From positions 17,469,241 to 17,533,240 of the forward strand of contig NC_092279.1 of assembly GCF_036320965.1 (NCBI RefSeq): a DNA stretch of 64,000 nt, read 5' to 3'. Both the position numbers and the translations under genes were made by a program. The notes under the pieces are model-generated. The model did not search any database. It was not told where the DNA came from and was given only the letters and a program-made list of their open reading frames with translations. This stretch comes from Panulirus ornatus (taxonomy: Eukaryota > Arthropoda > Malacostraca > Decapoda > Palinuridae). Shown one piece after another: positions 1 to 12,336 of the stretch; position 1 is the first letter of the stretch, and every line of letters starts with the position of its first letter.

Positions 1-42
1 TGCTGGTGATATATATAGGGACGGGAGGGAGAGCGAATTTGA

Positions 43-67
43 GTGTGTGTGTGTGTGTGTGTGTGTG
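43..67 (+). repeat. (GT)n microsatellite
   Basis: A pure GT run. A second, shorter TG run lies at 151-168. Confidence 0.95.
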
Positions 68-504
68 AATGCTTATATTTGTATACATTCATGAATGTAT
101 ACATATATTCGTATTCTTATCTGGATTAGATATTCGCGCGGGCGCGCGTTTGTGTGTGTGTGTGTGTGACGTCACTGCGGCCTGCCCGGGTCAACGACTG
201 TACCACCTCCACCAGAGGGGTGGTCACCGCACCGCACTGGGTCTTGGCTCACCTCCAGCTCCTCCCTCAACACACACACTCACACACACACCCCTACTAC
301 TGATGCTGCTGCCTCTGTGACCATCAACACCACTCCCACCTCCAGTGTGTCCGTCCACCACCACAGCATCTTCTACCATCTCCACCAGAACTGCCACTTT
401 TACCACCGTTGTCGTCGTTCCCACTGCTGATGCAGTCACTGTTGCTTTCACCATCACAACGGCTCACTGTTGCTTTTACTGATGCCCCATTGGTATCCAG
501 TGTT

Positions 505-557
505 ACCATTACCAGAGCTGTTTACTGTTGTAACCACAGTTCTGTTTACTGTTGTAA
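505..557 (+). repeat. 24-bp direct duplication
   Basis: TGTTTACTGTTGTAACCACA is present twice in tandem (about 518 and 542). Confidence 0.85.
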
Positions 558-690
558 CCACAGTTACCACCAGGACCTTCTGGTCTGTTGTCACTTGCCA
601 CTAGAACAGCTGCTGTGAACCCAGATCTGTTCTACCTAAATGCTACCATCCCTAAGCACTGTTGTTCTCGCACCAGCAAAACACCACCAC

Positions 691-772
691 ACCACTGTGA
701 TAACAGTGGTACCCTCCACAGTCCTATCCAGTGGTGATCTTACACCGGTATCACCACTGTAACGACAGTGGT
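691..772 (+). repeat. Paired perfect 8-bp hairpins
   Basis: ACCACTGT-gata-ACAGTGGT (691-710) and ACCACTGT-aacg-ACAGTGGT (753-772) have identical stems, different tetraloops, and both continue as ACC. They lie in a CAC/GTT-rich region (300-800) and probably arose by duplication. Confidence 0.75.
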
Positions 773-1239
773 ACCACCCCTAGTTCTTAATACAACCCTC
801 CCTGTGTCCACCCATGTAGGGCCATCATCCACTCGGTAGATACGAACTGTTTGGTCTTCCCCCGATGTAGCTAACAGCACAGCGTCATATGCATACAACA
901 ACTGTGGCAAATTCCATTCTCATTCTCCGCGGTTAAGTAGGTGAGCCGTTAGACTAGTAGACCGTGCCAGGCTTAGCTAACGTAGGGATGAGTCGGGGGT
1001 TGGGTTAGGGAAGCGTTGCTTACACCAGTACGGCTAAGGTTGGGCTGGCCCAAGGCAGGCTACGCTGAACATCCCCCAGCGCCTGCACCACGTCTTCTAC
1101 ACGCTCCGCTACACTTTGTGGTGTGGTAGAGTATACATCACCGCCAGCCGACCCCCCCTCTCACCTCCTGAGCCATACTTTGACCCCACCGCCACCACAC
1201 ACACACACACATACACACTCTGGGGAGGAACACTTCGTA

Positions 1240-1665
1240 GTGGAAGGGGACAAATGACGCATGTCAAGGGAGCGTACTCGAAATGGGTTGAGGTTGCCAG
1301 TGGCGTGCCGCAGGGGTCTGTTCCAGGACCACTGGTTTTCTTTTAAGTTTTTAGATGACTTGCCAGAAGGATGAGACAGCAACGCTATATATGGTTGCGG
1401 TTGATACTAAGGTCGTGTAGGTATTTGAATGGGATTGCATCAGTCTACAAGGGGACTTTCACAATCTCCAAAATTAGTCTGGTACATGGTTGCCGAAGTT
1501 CAGCCCAACTGAGTGTAAAATAGTAATCAGGATGGGACACAGTGAAAGAAGGCGTCGATATGAATTTCATTTAAGAAGCAGTAAGCTGCCGGGATCTGTA
1601 TGTGAGAGAGTTTGGCCGTAGGCTTCATCCCTAACCTGTTGCCAGAGTCCCACAAGAACGAATGT
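1240..1665 (+). pseudogene. Decayed CR1/L2-type reverse-transcriptase fragment
   Basis: In frame order, with stops and shifts, the sequence reads SKWVEVASGVPQGSVPGPL (about 1278-1335), a broken YMFADDTK-like block near 1390, WDCISLQGDF near 1430, FSPTECKIV near 1500, and MGHSERRRRYEFHLRSS near 1535. This order (VPQGS...GPL, A-DD, F-P-KC) is typical of the RT palm and thumb of CR1/L2-like LINEs. A direct continuation beyond 1665 is not recognisable. Confidence 0.65.
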
Positions 1666-2737
1666 ACTAAACTGGATTCAGGGATTCCATTCTTATGAAC
1701 ATAGCGTGGGATTCGACCGGGGTGGAAAAGGTAGGATTCTTTTGCTTCGAGTCGTGTGAAGATATTTGAACTTGGCTGTGTGGTTCGATTCATATAAAGC
1801 GATGGGGATAGTCTTGAGTGATTCGAATCGTATGAAACGATTTAGTTCGCTCGAGTGATTCGAGTGGAATGATTGATTGCACTCGTGCCTAACACACCTG
1901 AGCGATACATCAAGTGTGGGAATTTTAATTTCAGTGGCGCACTGGAGCGAAGAAACGAGATTAAACTACGAACCAGGACGTTCGAACCATGATTGTGGCG
2001 ATACTCTGAGTTAACTCTCTTGAGGCCATTATATGTCGGCAGTATGTCCTGTAAGCTATGCATGCATTCCGATTTTGCGATTCAGACAGTTAAGAAACGG
2101 CTTTTCTTTGAAAAGGTGAAAAAAAAAAATGCAAAGTTAAATCGCATGGAAAAAGTAAATAATCGTAAGAGTCTGGTCAAAGCCCATGCCAACATAACGA
2201 ACGTCGTGGTGTAGATTTATTATCTATGTGATTGGTTGTTAATGCATTCGTAATGATCTTTTTTATCGAGTGGATGTTAGAGCGAGTTGCCTGAAGATGG
2301 GGGTTATGGGAGAGATTTTGCAAGGACAAGAGTTAGAAGATGGTTGGAAGCTTTGTTGGCTAGAGGAACGCACGGATCGGGGTATGGGTAGATAAGCTCC
2401 ATTGGTGTGTCTTAGGCTTTGAGCCGATGGATTGGGGGATACGTATACCACATATCCTCTGGGCGAGTTGATGGACAGCATTTGTGTGGGTAGGGAGGTG
2501 AATGGACGAGTGACGGAAGGTCCTCCTTGGGCATAGGATAGGTATTGGATGGCCCTGGGGAGGCGGGAGGTGATAGGACATGAAAGCAAGCCCTTGAGTA
2601 TGGACGTGGTAAGGGAGTGTGTGGTGTTGGTTCCAGCGTCGCTGGTAGTTACAGTAGTGGTACGTAGGCTCTGTGGAGAGGCGCTGGGACAGGAAGTGGG
2701 GGCAGAGGGTGTGCTAATTTCCCATGTGTTGTGTGCA

Positions 2738-2812
2738 GGTAGTGGGCAAGGAGTATTGCGGGCAGGGAATGTTGCAGGCAGGTAGTGGGCAAGGAGGAGT
2801 GTTGCGGGCAGT
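2738..2812 (+). repeat. Two-copy repeat of about 43 bp
   Basis: CAGGTAGTGGGCAAGGAG followed by a TTGCGGGCAG block occurs at about 2738 and 2779. Confidence 0.7.
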
Positions 2813-3529
2813 GAGTGTTGCTAAGGTCAGTGTCGGGTGGGCGCGTCAGGGGAAGAGCAGCCAAGCGTGGAGGTTGTGGTGTGGGCTGTCCTGGTGGCCG
2901 GGCCGGGCTATGACCACGGTCCCTCCCTCCCTCACTGGCTAACTACTAATGCCCCTCTCGCTCCTGCCTGCCTGCCTGCCTGCCTCCCTCTCTCTCTCTC
3001 TGTTGTTCCTCGTGTGCCTGACTCTGCAGATGGTGCTGCCCCTGGTACGTTGATGGTGGTAGCATGTGGTCCCGCAGGTTGTAGCCTATGTATTTAGGGT
3101 GATGGTTGTGTGACTGTGGTTATAACGTGGTGTGTGTGTGTGTGTGTGTGTGGTAGGTGTTCGTGCTGGTTGTAACATCCTCATCATTGGTCCTCTTTCT
3201 CATAACTCTCTCCACCACTTCCCTACTGCTGGTGTGTGGTGGGACCGCCTGCCTCACAGTCGCCTTGCAGGCCTGTGTTGTGAGAGAAGGACGAGCCATT
3301 TATCCAAGGAACACGGGGGGAGAGTAGCGACCCGGTGATATGTCTGTGGAACACCGCCTTTCCAAGAACTTCAGCCGTGTTCCACGTATCTAATCCCATC
3401 ACACAAGCGGCCTTGCGAGAGGGTCAGTATCTAATAATAACTGCTCCCACTTTTACCGTCCTAGGGGGCTAGAGTCGTGATGTTCTCCGTAAAGAGTTGT
3501 AGAACGTCATCTGCGGGGATGCTGAACCT

Positions 3530-3530
<1 letters not shown>

Positions 3531-3595
<65 letters not shown>
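3531..3595 (+). repeat. (GA)n microsatellite
   Basis: About 32 uninterrupted GA units. Confidence 0.97.
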
Positions 3596-3598
<3 letters not shown>

Positions 3599-4622
3599 TG
3601 GTGTTACCCCAGCATGTGAAGATCTTTCTCGCGTCACATCGACACCTTAAAGGAAGGAAAACAGTAGCCAAAAAAAAGCTACCAACAAATGCTGCAGCCA
3701 TTAAACATTAAAAATGTTGCGAGATGTCGGTTTCAAGCAGCATGACTCTTTTTTTTAATCAAGAAAATTACGCGACGTGAAATTATTAGGGTAAGGGTAA
3801 GCCAGTGCAACAAACGCCAGCTTTAGAACGGGACGGTCATGTCCAACTCGGCTTCTGGAGTGATACGGCGGAGTATTGCAGGCTCTTGTGAACAGTGTTG
3901 ATGCAACGCACACGGACTGCAAAATATTGTAACAGCGTATGTGAAATAGGTAACATAATTAAAGCTGGAAAAGATACCTGGAACTTCATGACCCACAGAT
4001 TCTTGGGTTATGAACCAACCACATATTATGCCTCCCGGGGTAGAGTGTTCCACATCTTCGGGAAACGTAATATTTTCCATCTGGCATCATCAGATTGCAA
4101 CCGCAGACCACCACGCACGTTCACGAAGTCGTTTGCACATGATACCTGATTGATTACGAGGAGCTGAACTGTAGGGGGACACCGAGAGGCTATAAGACCA
4201 GATATCATGCAAGTCTTTCAAGCGAGAGTCTCGAAGGGTAAATCAGCCCAACGAAGATATATGGTTTCCACTCACCCCCTTGGCTTCTGAGGTGGACATC
4301 CAGGAATTTATAACTGGTTTAGGACCCTTGACGTTGACTGACATCACAGAGGAAGAGGGTGAAAGATCCACTAGAGGAGGTCAAGGGTTCGCACAAAGTA
4401 TGGGCATCACATTCTGATGACGCCCGTAAACAGTTATTATTTTGGTATCGTGCACACTAGCCTCAAAGGATAGACTTAACACTGCTGCTGCTGTTAAGTT
4501 CTTGGCTCTCTTGTTATTACCACTGTTTCCTCTGCTGGCTCACTGCTACGTCTGCTGTTGTCCTCTCCCAGGCCTCTTGTGGTGTTAACTGTTTTGTTGC
4601 CCTCCGTTAGAGCTGGCTAATT

Positions 4623-4625
<3 letters not shown>

Positions 4626-4689
<64 letters not shown>
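4626..4689 (+). repeat. (CT)n microsatellite
   Basis: About 31 CT units. Confidence 0.97.
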
Positions 4690-4690
<1 letters not shown>

Positions 4691-5756
4691 CTGCTCATCG
4701 ATCACCCCGTTGGCGGCGAGGGGCGTGACCTGTGCCGTGCGCTGGGGGGGCGAAAACGCCGTACGGTTTTATGGTGATATTGAGATAACGAAGCCTTCCT
4801 CAGGAGGCTTGTGATCCCTCGTGATATACGCGCGTCGTGATGCCCACTCCAGGTGGGTGATCATGTCGTGCACGCCTGGCTGAGAACCCTCGCCTCCGCC
4901 ACCCTACACTATACCCGCTGACGTAAATGGTGATGTGGAAGCCCCACTCGTCTCCATTAGAATCAGCCGTCGTCATTACACGTTCTGGCAGTAATGATGA
5001 AGGATGTAGTGTGCCTCAGAGACAAGGGATTGCGAACCCCGGACAGGTGGTTGGGCTGGTGCAGAGGAAGAGGGTAATGAACCTAGCGACAAACAGGTGA
5101 CCACCACCACCCTTACCCCACCCCAACCTCAACCTCCCAGATGAGTCACGACCTCCTCAGCACCTGCCTCACGACCCTCTTCAGCACCTGGTTTCTTACC
5201 CGTGTGTGCTCTGACCGTTGTGTGCTCAGCATCCACAGAGTTTTCCTACCCTCCTATCATTCTCTGGTGGACGCGGGTTCAGACGGAAGCTCCTTCTAGA
5301 TGACAGTTTCCAAGGGTTCAGTTTTCGTATGGAGTCACTGCACTCTTGTGGTCAAGCGCCATGGGTTCTTTGTTCCTTTAGCTTCAAGGTTTTGATGGAT
5401 TCGTTGCCACCCCCCAGGCGTCAGGGTTGGTGGGTGCTGAAGGCTATATCATGGGTCTAGGTGCTGTCGTGGGCACAGGATTCCTGTGGTTCCAGAGTTT
5501 CCGTGGATTCCAGGCTACCATGTTTTTCATGTGTTTATGATTATGGGAACTATCGCTAGTTCAAGGCTCCCATGAGTTCGTGGTCGCCTAAAGTTAATGT
5601 TGTGGCAGACATATAGATTTATCATGTGACGCAAACTAGACGAGTCAGCCAACCGAAGACGAAGGAACTAGTCGTCGTGGAACAAGGCGCCTTAGGAGGG
5701 ACTACATCCATTTTTCAGATAGTAAAAAACGTGTTTAACAATTGTATTGTCTAATC

Positions 5757-5759
5757 ATA

Positions 5760-5823
<64 letters not shown>

Positions 5824-5839
5824 GTGTGTGTGTGTGTGT
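5757..5839 (+). repeat. (AT)n followed by (GT)n compound microsatellite
   Basis: AT to 5820, then GT. A single G interrupts the AT run near 5765. Confidence 0.97.
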
Positions 5840-6680
5840 ACTTGAAGTGGGGCATCAAAGTCTTAAGTAAATTTGTGCACAGAAAGTCTTGCAAATTTAG
5901 ATTAACAACGTAGTTCAGATTTTCCGGATTACTGTCCTTTAAGACATCAACAGCAAGTGGGAGAATGATTGTGAAGAGTCGTGCATAAAGGTAATCCTTA
6001 GATAGCTTAGGCAAGGTAGGAGTCAGTCAGCCCTCGTGAAGGATGTGATGGGCATTATTTAAAAGAAACATAATCACACGTTAATTTGAATGACGAGATA
6101 ATAATGCTATAATTAGGTTAGCGGTAAAGGTTTTTATATCTCAAAATCATATGTTAAAAGACTAAGCTGGCATCCTTGAGGGAGAGGAGTGATTGGGTAG
6201 AGAGTGTTAGGTATGTGCGTCGCGTAGCATTGACTGGGGGAGGTAATTGGTCATTATACAGTTTGGTGTCGTGGCCGGCGGAAGAAGGAGCAAGAGAAAT
6301 GTGGTAACGTCTTGTTGTGGTATAGCGGCTTCCCCCCTCGGGGCGTACCGCCGGGTAGGTCGCCACAGTTGTGTGAGGGCGGACCCGGGGGCTGAAGGGA
6401 AGGCCGTGGTTGGATGTAGGACGAAGAGTTTATGGGAGGAGGGAGAAACGTAATCGTAGGTCTTAGGTTTGTAGGTATTTCTCACCCCAAGCCAAAGATG
6501 ACTATTGACTACCCGGGAACATAGGGGGTGATGATCGTGCCAGGTTAGTGCGCAGTGAGGGTACGGGTGTCACTTTGGCAGTGGTTATCGTACCTCTGGT
6601 GTATTTTCTCGAGTTTCTGGTGTAAATGAAATGGATCTTGGGTTGCTATTACAATTTTGGCGTGTTATTTTTATAAAAGT

Positions 6681-6682
<2 letters not shown>

Positions 6683-6722
<40 letters not shown>
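6683..6722 (+). repeat. (GT)n microsatellite
   Basis: About 20 pure GT units. Confidence 0.97.
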
Positions 6723-6723
<1 letters not shown>

Positions 6724-7222
6724 TTCGTATATGTATATATTGCGTGTCTGTGTAAGGACGGTGGGGGCAAAGTCGCTTTGAGAACTCGCTGGTTCAAGTC
6801 GATCGACTCTGCTGCAAATGGGAACCATCTTCGTCCAGAGTTGGGAAGGTCACAGGTGGCCAGACCTGAGGTTGTGAAACTGACCACATCACTTTTCTGT
6901 GCACCAATTGGGGCTAGGAATGCTATGGGCTGGTATGAAAAAGCAAGACTACCGTGTATAGGCCGATATTTATTTACTAATTTGTAATTCCCCCAGAGAG
7001 AGAGAGTCGTCCTGGTGTATTTCCAAAGCCCTTTTTCCTAGGAGCTCCTGCAGCTCCAAGGCTGAGCCACTTCCAGCAGCAGGAAATGGTTTCCTTTGCA
7101 GTGTGAAAGTCTTGGACTAGACTCCAGTCCTCCCTCTCGTCAATAAACGATGATACAGCCTTGCCGAAGGTGATGTATTACTGGGTAACCACAGGCAGAG
7201 TCGAAGTCCGGTACCATGGCCG

Positions 7223-7223
<1 letters not shown>

Positions 7224-7288
<65 letters not shown>
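7224..7288 (+). repeat. (AT)n tract, left flank of the SINE-like element
   Basis: The AT run ends where the element head CCTGGGGATA begins. Confidence 0.97.
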
Positions 7289-7289
<1 letters not shown>

Positions 7290-7290
<1 letters not shown>

Positions 7291-7526
7291 CCTGGGGATA
7301 GGGGAGAAAGAATACTTCCCACGTATTCCCTGCGTGTCGTAGAAGGCGACTGAAAGGGAAGGGAGCGGGGGGCTGGAAATCCTCCCCTCTCGTTTTTTTT
7401 TTTTTTTTTCCAAAAGAAGGAACAGAGAAGAGGTCCAGGTGAGGATATTCCCTCAAAGGCCCAGTCCTCTGTTCTTAACGCTACCTCGCTATCGCGGGAA
7501 ATAGCGAATAGTATGAAAAAAAAAAG

Positions 7527-7541
<15 letters not shown>
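7290..7541 (+). mobile_element. Short SINE-like derivative of the LINE family, flanked by (AT)n on both sides
   Basis: The head is almost identical to that at 14378 (CCTGGGGATAGGGG, ACTTCCCACGTATTCCC, GGAAATCCTCCCCTC). It is followed by poly-T, CCAAAAGAAGGAACAGAGAAG and a tail GCTACCTCGCTATCGCGGGA with A-rich end. No coding sequence remains. It sits between two long AT tracts (7224-7288 and 7541-7595). Confidence 0.8.

Positions 7542-7595
<54 letters not shown>
7541..7595 (+). repeat. (AT)n tract, right flank of the SINE-like element
   Basis: The AT run follows the A-rich tail of the element. Confidence 0.97.
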
Positions 7596-7597
<2 letters not shown>

Positions 7598-8686
7598 AAG
7601 AAGACCTCGGAGAGGCATTTACAACGTATACTAGACCAGTTGAGATGTAGTGGTTACTTGGGCCTACGGGCCTCGACCTCCAACATTATCCAGCGACGCA
7701 ACTCGACTGTTTGTTTGGACTCCGCCCGAGCTGTAGGGGACATAAGACCTTCGAAGTTGACTCTGGAGTAAATTCAAGGTAACATCGCGACCTGGAAGTC
7801 ACTTTCGACGAGGCTGTATCATAGTCGTCAGACGGAAAGGACTTAACTGCAGTCGTCAAGGTCCTTCCCGCCCCGAAGGAGCCTATCTATCTTTGTCTGC
7901 GCCTGAGTGACGAAGCTGTAAACACAAACATGCAAGTTCTTATAAAGGCAATAAACAATGTTTATTAATCATTAATGAACACTTTGTCGTGGAGGTTTTG
8001 ATATATGGGCTGTTTAGAGATATGAGAATACTGTAAGTTTTATTCGCTCTTGATATTTATCTCTGTTTAATATGATGTCCTTAAATAGACAGGGTGTCGT
8101 GATGGTGCAGTCCAAGGACCGTAGTTTAATTCCAAGGGCAGTGTATCTTTCATGGTAATTTGCAAGTCATTTACGAAGTCGCTCTTGTAGTATGTGTTCA
8201 TCAGAAGTGCTGATGAGACAGTATAGAGAGGAAATGTTTACCGTTGTTTAGAGGTCATGAGATAATGTGGTTATGGGGAGAGGGAGGTGGTGGTGGGGGT
8301 CCGGCGGTGGCTAGGCTACACTTGTGGTTCGGTGTCTGGTGTTACGTTGATGTTGCTACGCCGTGTGCTTTGCTTTTCCTGCCATTGCTCAGCCTTGATA
8401 CTGCTGTGTTCTTTTTTTTATTGTAATTGAATCCGTTCCTGGCACTGTTACTCCGGCAGAGTTGCTTCTAACATAAGAAAGAAATAGGAACGTTCTTGGT
8501 GTTAAAAGTCTAACGTGGAGTGCTGTCGACGCGAGTTTTGATCTGCCTGACATAAAACACTCGATGCGGTGTTGTTGGCAGGGATTCGGTTACTGTTGAG
8601 TTGGTACACTGTTACTATTGTGCTGAGTTGTTTTTATATCGTCTCTAGACATACACAGCCACTCAAATTATCGAGTGTAGTGACTG

Positions 8687-8773
8687 TACGATCCTTGAGC
8701 ACGACGGCACGACCCTTGATCACGGACGTACGATCCTTGAGCACGACGGTACGATCCTTGAGCACGACGGCAC
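8687..8773 (+). repeat. 21-bp tandem repeat, four copies
   Basis: The unit ACGATCCTTGAGCACGACGG is repeated four times. The second copy is diverged. Confidence 0.9.
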
Positions 8774-9060
8774 AATTCGTAGGCATGATGACCTGGTTCG
8801 GGAATATGCAGTTATACCCAAGGGTCGTTCCGTTGTGCTCAGGGAGATAAAAACCGTATACTACTTGTTTTGGAGAAGTGTGTGAGCGACATGCTGTGGC
8901 CTTGGAGACCTTGGCAAATGGGACGCGAGTTCCACCTTGTGGCGGGAAACAAAGATGGAAAGATGGTGTGAACCTCATTAGTGCGCCACTGCGGTGCTCA
9001 TGGCCTTGCTTTTACCCTCACTGGCTCTCAGGCTCTGCCTCTCCTTCACATTAGTTATTC

Positions 9061-9063
<3 letters not shown>

Positions 9064-9121
<58 letters not shown>
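9064..9121 (+). repeat. (AT)n microsatellite
   Basis: A pure AT run about 200 bp upstream of the recursive-splice candidate. Confidence 0.97.
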
Positions 9122-9123
<2 letters not shown>

Positions 9124-9317
9124 TCTAAAAACAGGTTTTAAAAAGGGCAAGAAAATAGTTTTGTATACGCACTGAGTTTGGGTTTATTGTATGTGAATTG
9201 TATATGTCTTGCGTTATGTTTTACTCATCCTTGCTTTTATGGGTTATCCCTAATTAGGTCTTCAGGTTATGTCTTTTTTTATTTCTGAAAAACTAACGAC
9301 ATGTTTTTTGCTTTCAG

Positions 9318-9375
9318 GTAAGCGAACTGATCAGACCTTGGCAAGCCCTGTACGTCACGCGTGCAGACATACATC
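9318..9375 (+). other. Candidate recursive-splice exon (58 nt)
   Basis: A branch-site consensus ACTAAC (9292-9297) is followed 20 nt later by tgctttcag and directly by gtaagc, so a 3' and a 5' splice site abut at 9317/9318. A second donor, gtgagtaaag, follows at 9376. An acceptor, a regenerated donor and a downstream donor together are the architecture of a recursive-splice exon in a long intron. Two of the three frames are open over the 58 nt. No flanking exons are identified, so the host transcript is unknown. Confidence 0.3.
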
Positions 9376-9624
9376 GTGAGTAAAGTCATACACCACTACC
9401 CCTCTTCCACGGTATTACATAATGACGTATGATTACAATTCAGTACTCCGAGTGTTTGTACACTTGTTATTAAGTTATACATTCTGCACTATTTGTAACT
9501 TTTTTTTTGGGGGGGTTAGTTGAATAATTTTACAATTACGTACGTAATGGAACTCAGAAATTTAGATGATAAATGCATGATTACCTTGATATTTTACAAA
9601 AGGACCGGCAAACGAATTGCACAC

Positions 9625-9626
<2 letters not shown>

Positions 9627-9678
<52 letters not shown>
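9627..9678 (+). repeat. (GA)n microsatellite
   Basis: A pure GA run. Confidence 0.97.
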
Positions 9679-9681
<3 letters not shown>

Positions 9682-10128
9682 AGGGAATGGAGACGATGGT
9701 GTGCTGAGATGTAAGATATGGGGTTTCTGGTCTCAAGTTCACAGATGAATCACGAACTTTGGTGTAAAGATGACGTTACCCCGGCATGTAAATATGTACC
9801 TGTGGGGTTGAGCAAGGTCATGGGATTTCCGGCCGTGGTCATGGTATGATGAGTGCGAGTTCTTCCTGTGGTTTTTTCTTCAGGACGACCTTCGACCTTG
9901 ACAGTGAAAATTGAAAATTTAGATTCTTGTTTATGCCAGTGTACTGTACCAACGTGGAGGAGGGAGTTAATCATAGTCTTTTTTTTTTTTTTTTTTTCAT
10001 TTATTCTGCGGCTTCTAACAGCTGGGTCGACCAGCGACCCAACCCAAGAGCCTTTTGGCCTCGACTGGGTTGTGGGGGTTAGAAGACCCTTGATGACCTC
10101 GCCAGGTATTCACCAGGACTTCTGCTTC

Positions 10129-10154
10129 GTGTGTGTGTGTGTGTGTGTGTGTGT
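10129..10154 (+). repeat. (GT)n microsatellite
   Basis: A pure GT run. Confidence 0.95.
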
Positions 10155-12250
10155 TTAAGGTTTATCCATTTCATTCCCCCCAAAGCCTAAATGCATAACA
10201 TTAGCACTAAATCATGGACAGTGTTTCAACCTGCGACCCACCATGGACGGTGTACGTTAGATACGACTTTCAGGCTCAGGTGGAACGGCCACTCCCTCCT
10301 GCCCTGCTGATGCTTGAACCCGGGTTCCGCCAACCGTCACAGAGTACAACTGTTCCGGCGGTGAACCGTGCTAATCACAGTGTGTCTGAAGATCGATTAC
10401 CAGTAAACTATGTCATTATAGTTTTCGAGTTCAGTCAAAGGAAGTAGAGTTCCTATTTCTGCCTCTTTCTTATGAGACTTACGTATGTGTATAGTCGACC
10501 CATCTGCAGAGTCATCCAGAGTTTTTGTAACTGCTATGTTCGTTGTCTAAATACCACTTGGGCTAAGGCTATATCATTGACACTGTTTTCGGTTCTCCAT
10601 GATAGTAAAGTATTCTCTTCCCCCGTGGGTAACTGCTCAGAAGTATACGTCTTGGTTGTAACTGCCTCTCGTTTTGACCTGTGAACAAAGAACCTTGCGA
10701 CCTCGCATGATGTGATCGAAGGGTTATAAACCGAACCGCAGGTACTGGAAAATACGGTAGTTTCGTGTCTTTTAAATTCGGTGTGTTTGTGACGAGACCC
10801 CTCGACAACATTACCGTTAAACCGCAAAACGGTTCAGTTTTCTCTCCGACCCAAATCGTTTCGAGAGTTTACTTCGGTGTTTTGTGTTACAAAAGTCCCC
10901 ATAGTCCCAGATCCAGCGTATTGATTGATGTCGCAAGCTTTGAAAGTTTGAATCTTACAGTGGAGGTAGATCGATCTATTTCTCTTCGTGGTGTCGGCTT
11001 TGGCTGGTCAGTAGACGCTGCTTTTTTAGGGATTCAATTAAGATGTTTTTTTCACCGGAGGCGCTGATTGGTGGTGAGGCTTTCCGATGACCGAACAGAC
11101 ATACTCGTTTCTCTTTACATGCATGTTGCCAACTTGTCAAGATATACATATAGGCTGTTCATGGAAAGAAGGGCAGTCTGATGTAACGTATGTGGTGATT
11201 CTCCTTCAACGGCTGAGAGAAACGGTGAAGCAGCAGCGATCAAACACAGGCCACCGTCGGTCATGATTGCTATGGGCGCGGGAGCATCCACGTTTGTCCT
11301 TGTAACGGTCGAGGCCGCTCCCTCGGTTTGTATGAACTCGGGAAGATTTCTTGCAAGTGCTCATATTTACTGAGTTATCTGTGTTCAAAGATTGTCAGAA
11401 TATGTTATATATTTGGATGATTTATTTTAGCTTATTTTTTTTATACAATATTGTTTTTCTATCTTCGCCTGATTTGATTTTGTGCCTTATAGATGGTCGG
11501 TTTTAGGAAGGTCATCATCTCCGCCAGCGGTATGTGGGGTCCGTTGACGCACTGGGACGCGGTTATTGGCTCCTCCCGAGATTGGCGATGACGTACATCC
11601 CACTGGTGTTCCAGCTGCCATGGATGGTCAGTCATGATAACGATTCTGTCTTAAAGCCCTAGAGTGATGGGCTTAACCCGGAGTTCCTGAGGTGGGCCAG
11701 TTGAGGCCAGGGTTGTGAAGCCCCGGTGGTGTTGGCATACCCCTCTCATCTGGTGTCATTCGTGTGAGGGGGTTTCGTTTTATGTAAAACGAACCTTAGG
11801 CGGTTTTTTCTTTCTTTGATATGGATGACGCTTGAGAGCATTTTTTTTTTTTTAAGAACTGTGAGAGAGGAATGTATAGTGACATTCTTAAGTGTTACTT
11901 TAAAAATGAAATCATTTATGAAACCGGTTCGTCTCAGACTATCATGCTCTCTGGAGGGAGCCATTGTGAAGTGGACTCAAGCTTGGACAATTTCAGACCT
12001 GCTCATTACTCCCCCTGTACATGAATTGCCATGGTCACCTCTTATCCTAGTGAGTCTTATGAATGCCTGGTGATCTCTCAAAGGAGCAGGAGCACCTGGT
12101 TGTAAGCCTCCTTATGTTCGGAGCTTCTCACCGTCGACCCGTTGTGTGTTCTAATGTGTTGTCTCTCGGCTGCTTCGCTCGTAACAGTCCACCGTCTCCT
12201 GCCGTCCCGTACATATTATCGCGACATTCTGTCATTAGCTGTGTCTTAAC

Positions 12251-12252
<2 letters not shown>

Positions 12253-12332
<80 letters not shown>
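12253..12332 (+). repeat. (CT)n microsatellite
   Basis: About 40 pure CT units. Confidence 0.97.

Positions 12333-12336
<4 letters not shown>

Larger units (their letters stand above)
1666..7220. other. Non-coding stretch, nothing recognised apart from listed repeats
   Basis: Open frames here are under about 110 codons, overlap each other on opposite strands, and show no family motif. A frame at 3823-4080 on the minus strand lacks splice sites and recognisable similarity. Microsatellites lie at 3531, 4626, 5757 and 6683. Confidence 0.5.

Noticed and set aside
586..588. KEN tripeptide (protein residues, coding exon 5) as proof of APC/C control
   Set aside because: The tripeptide occurs by chance in acidic, Lys-containing disordered regions; noted only as a motif.
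10311..10381. Possible second tRNA-like SINE head on the minus strand
   Set aside because: The B-box-like GGGTTCAAGC is acceptable but the A box and spacing are poor.
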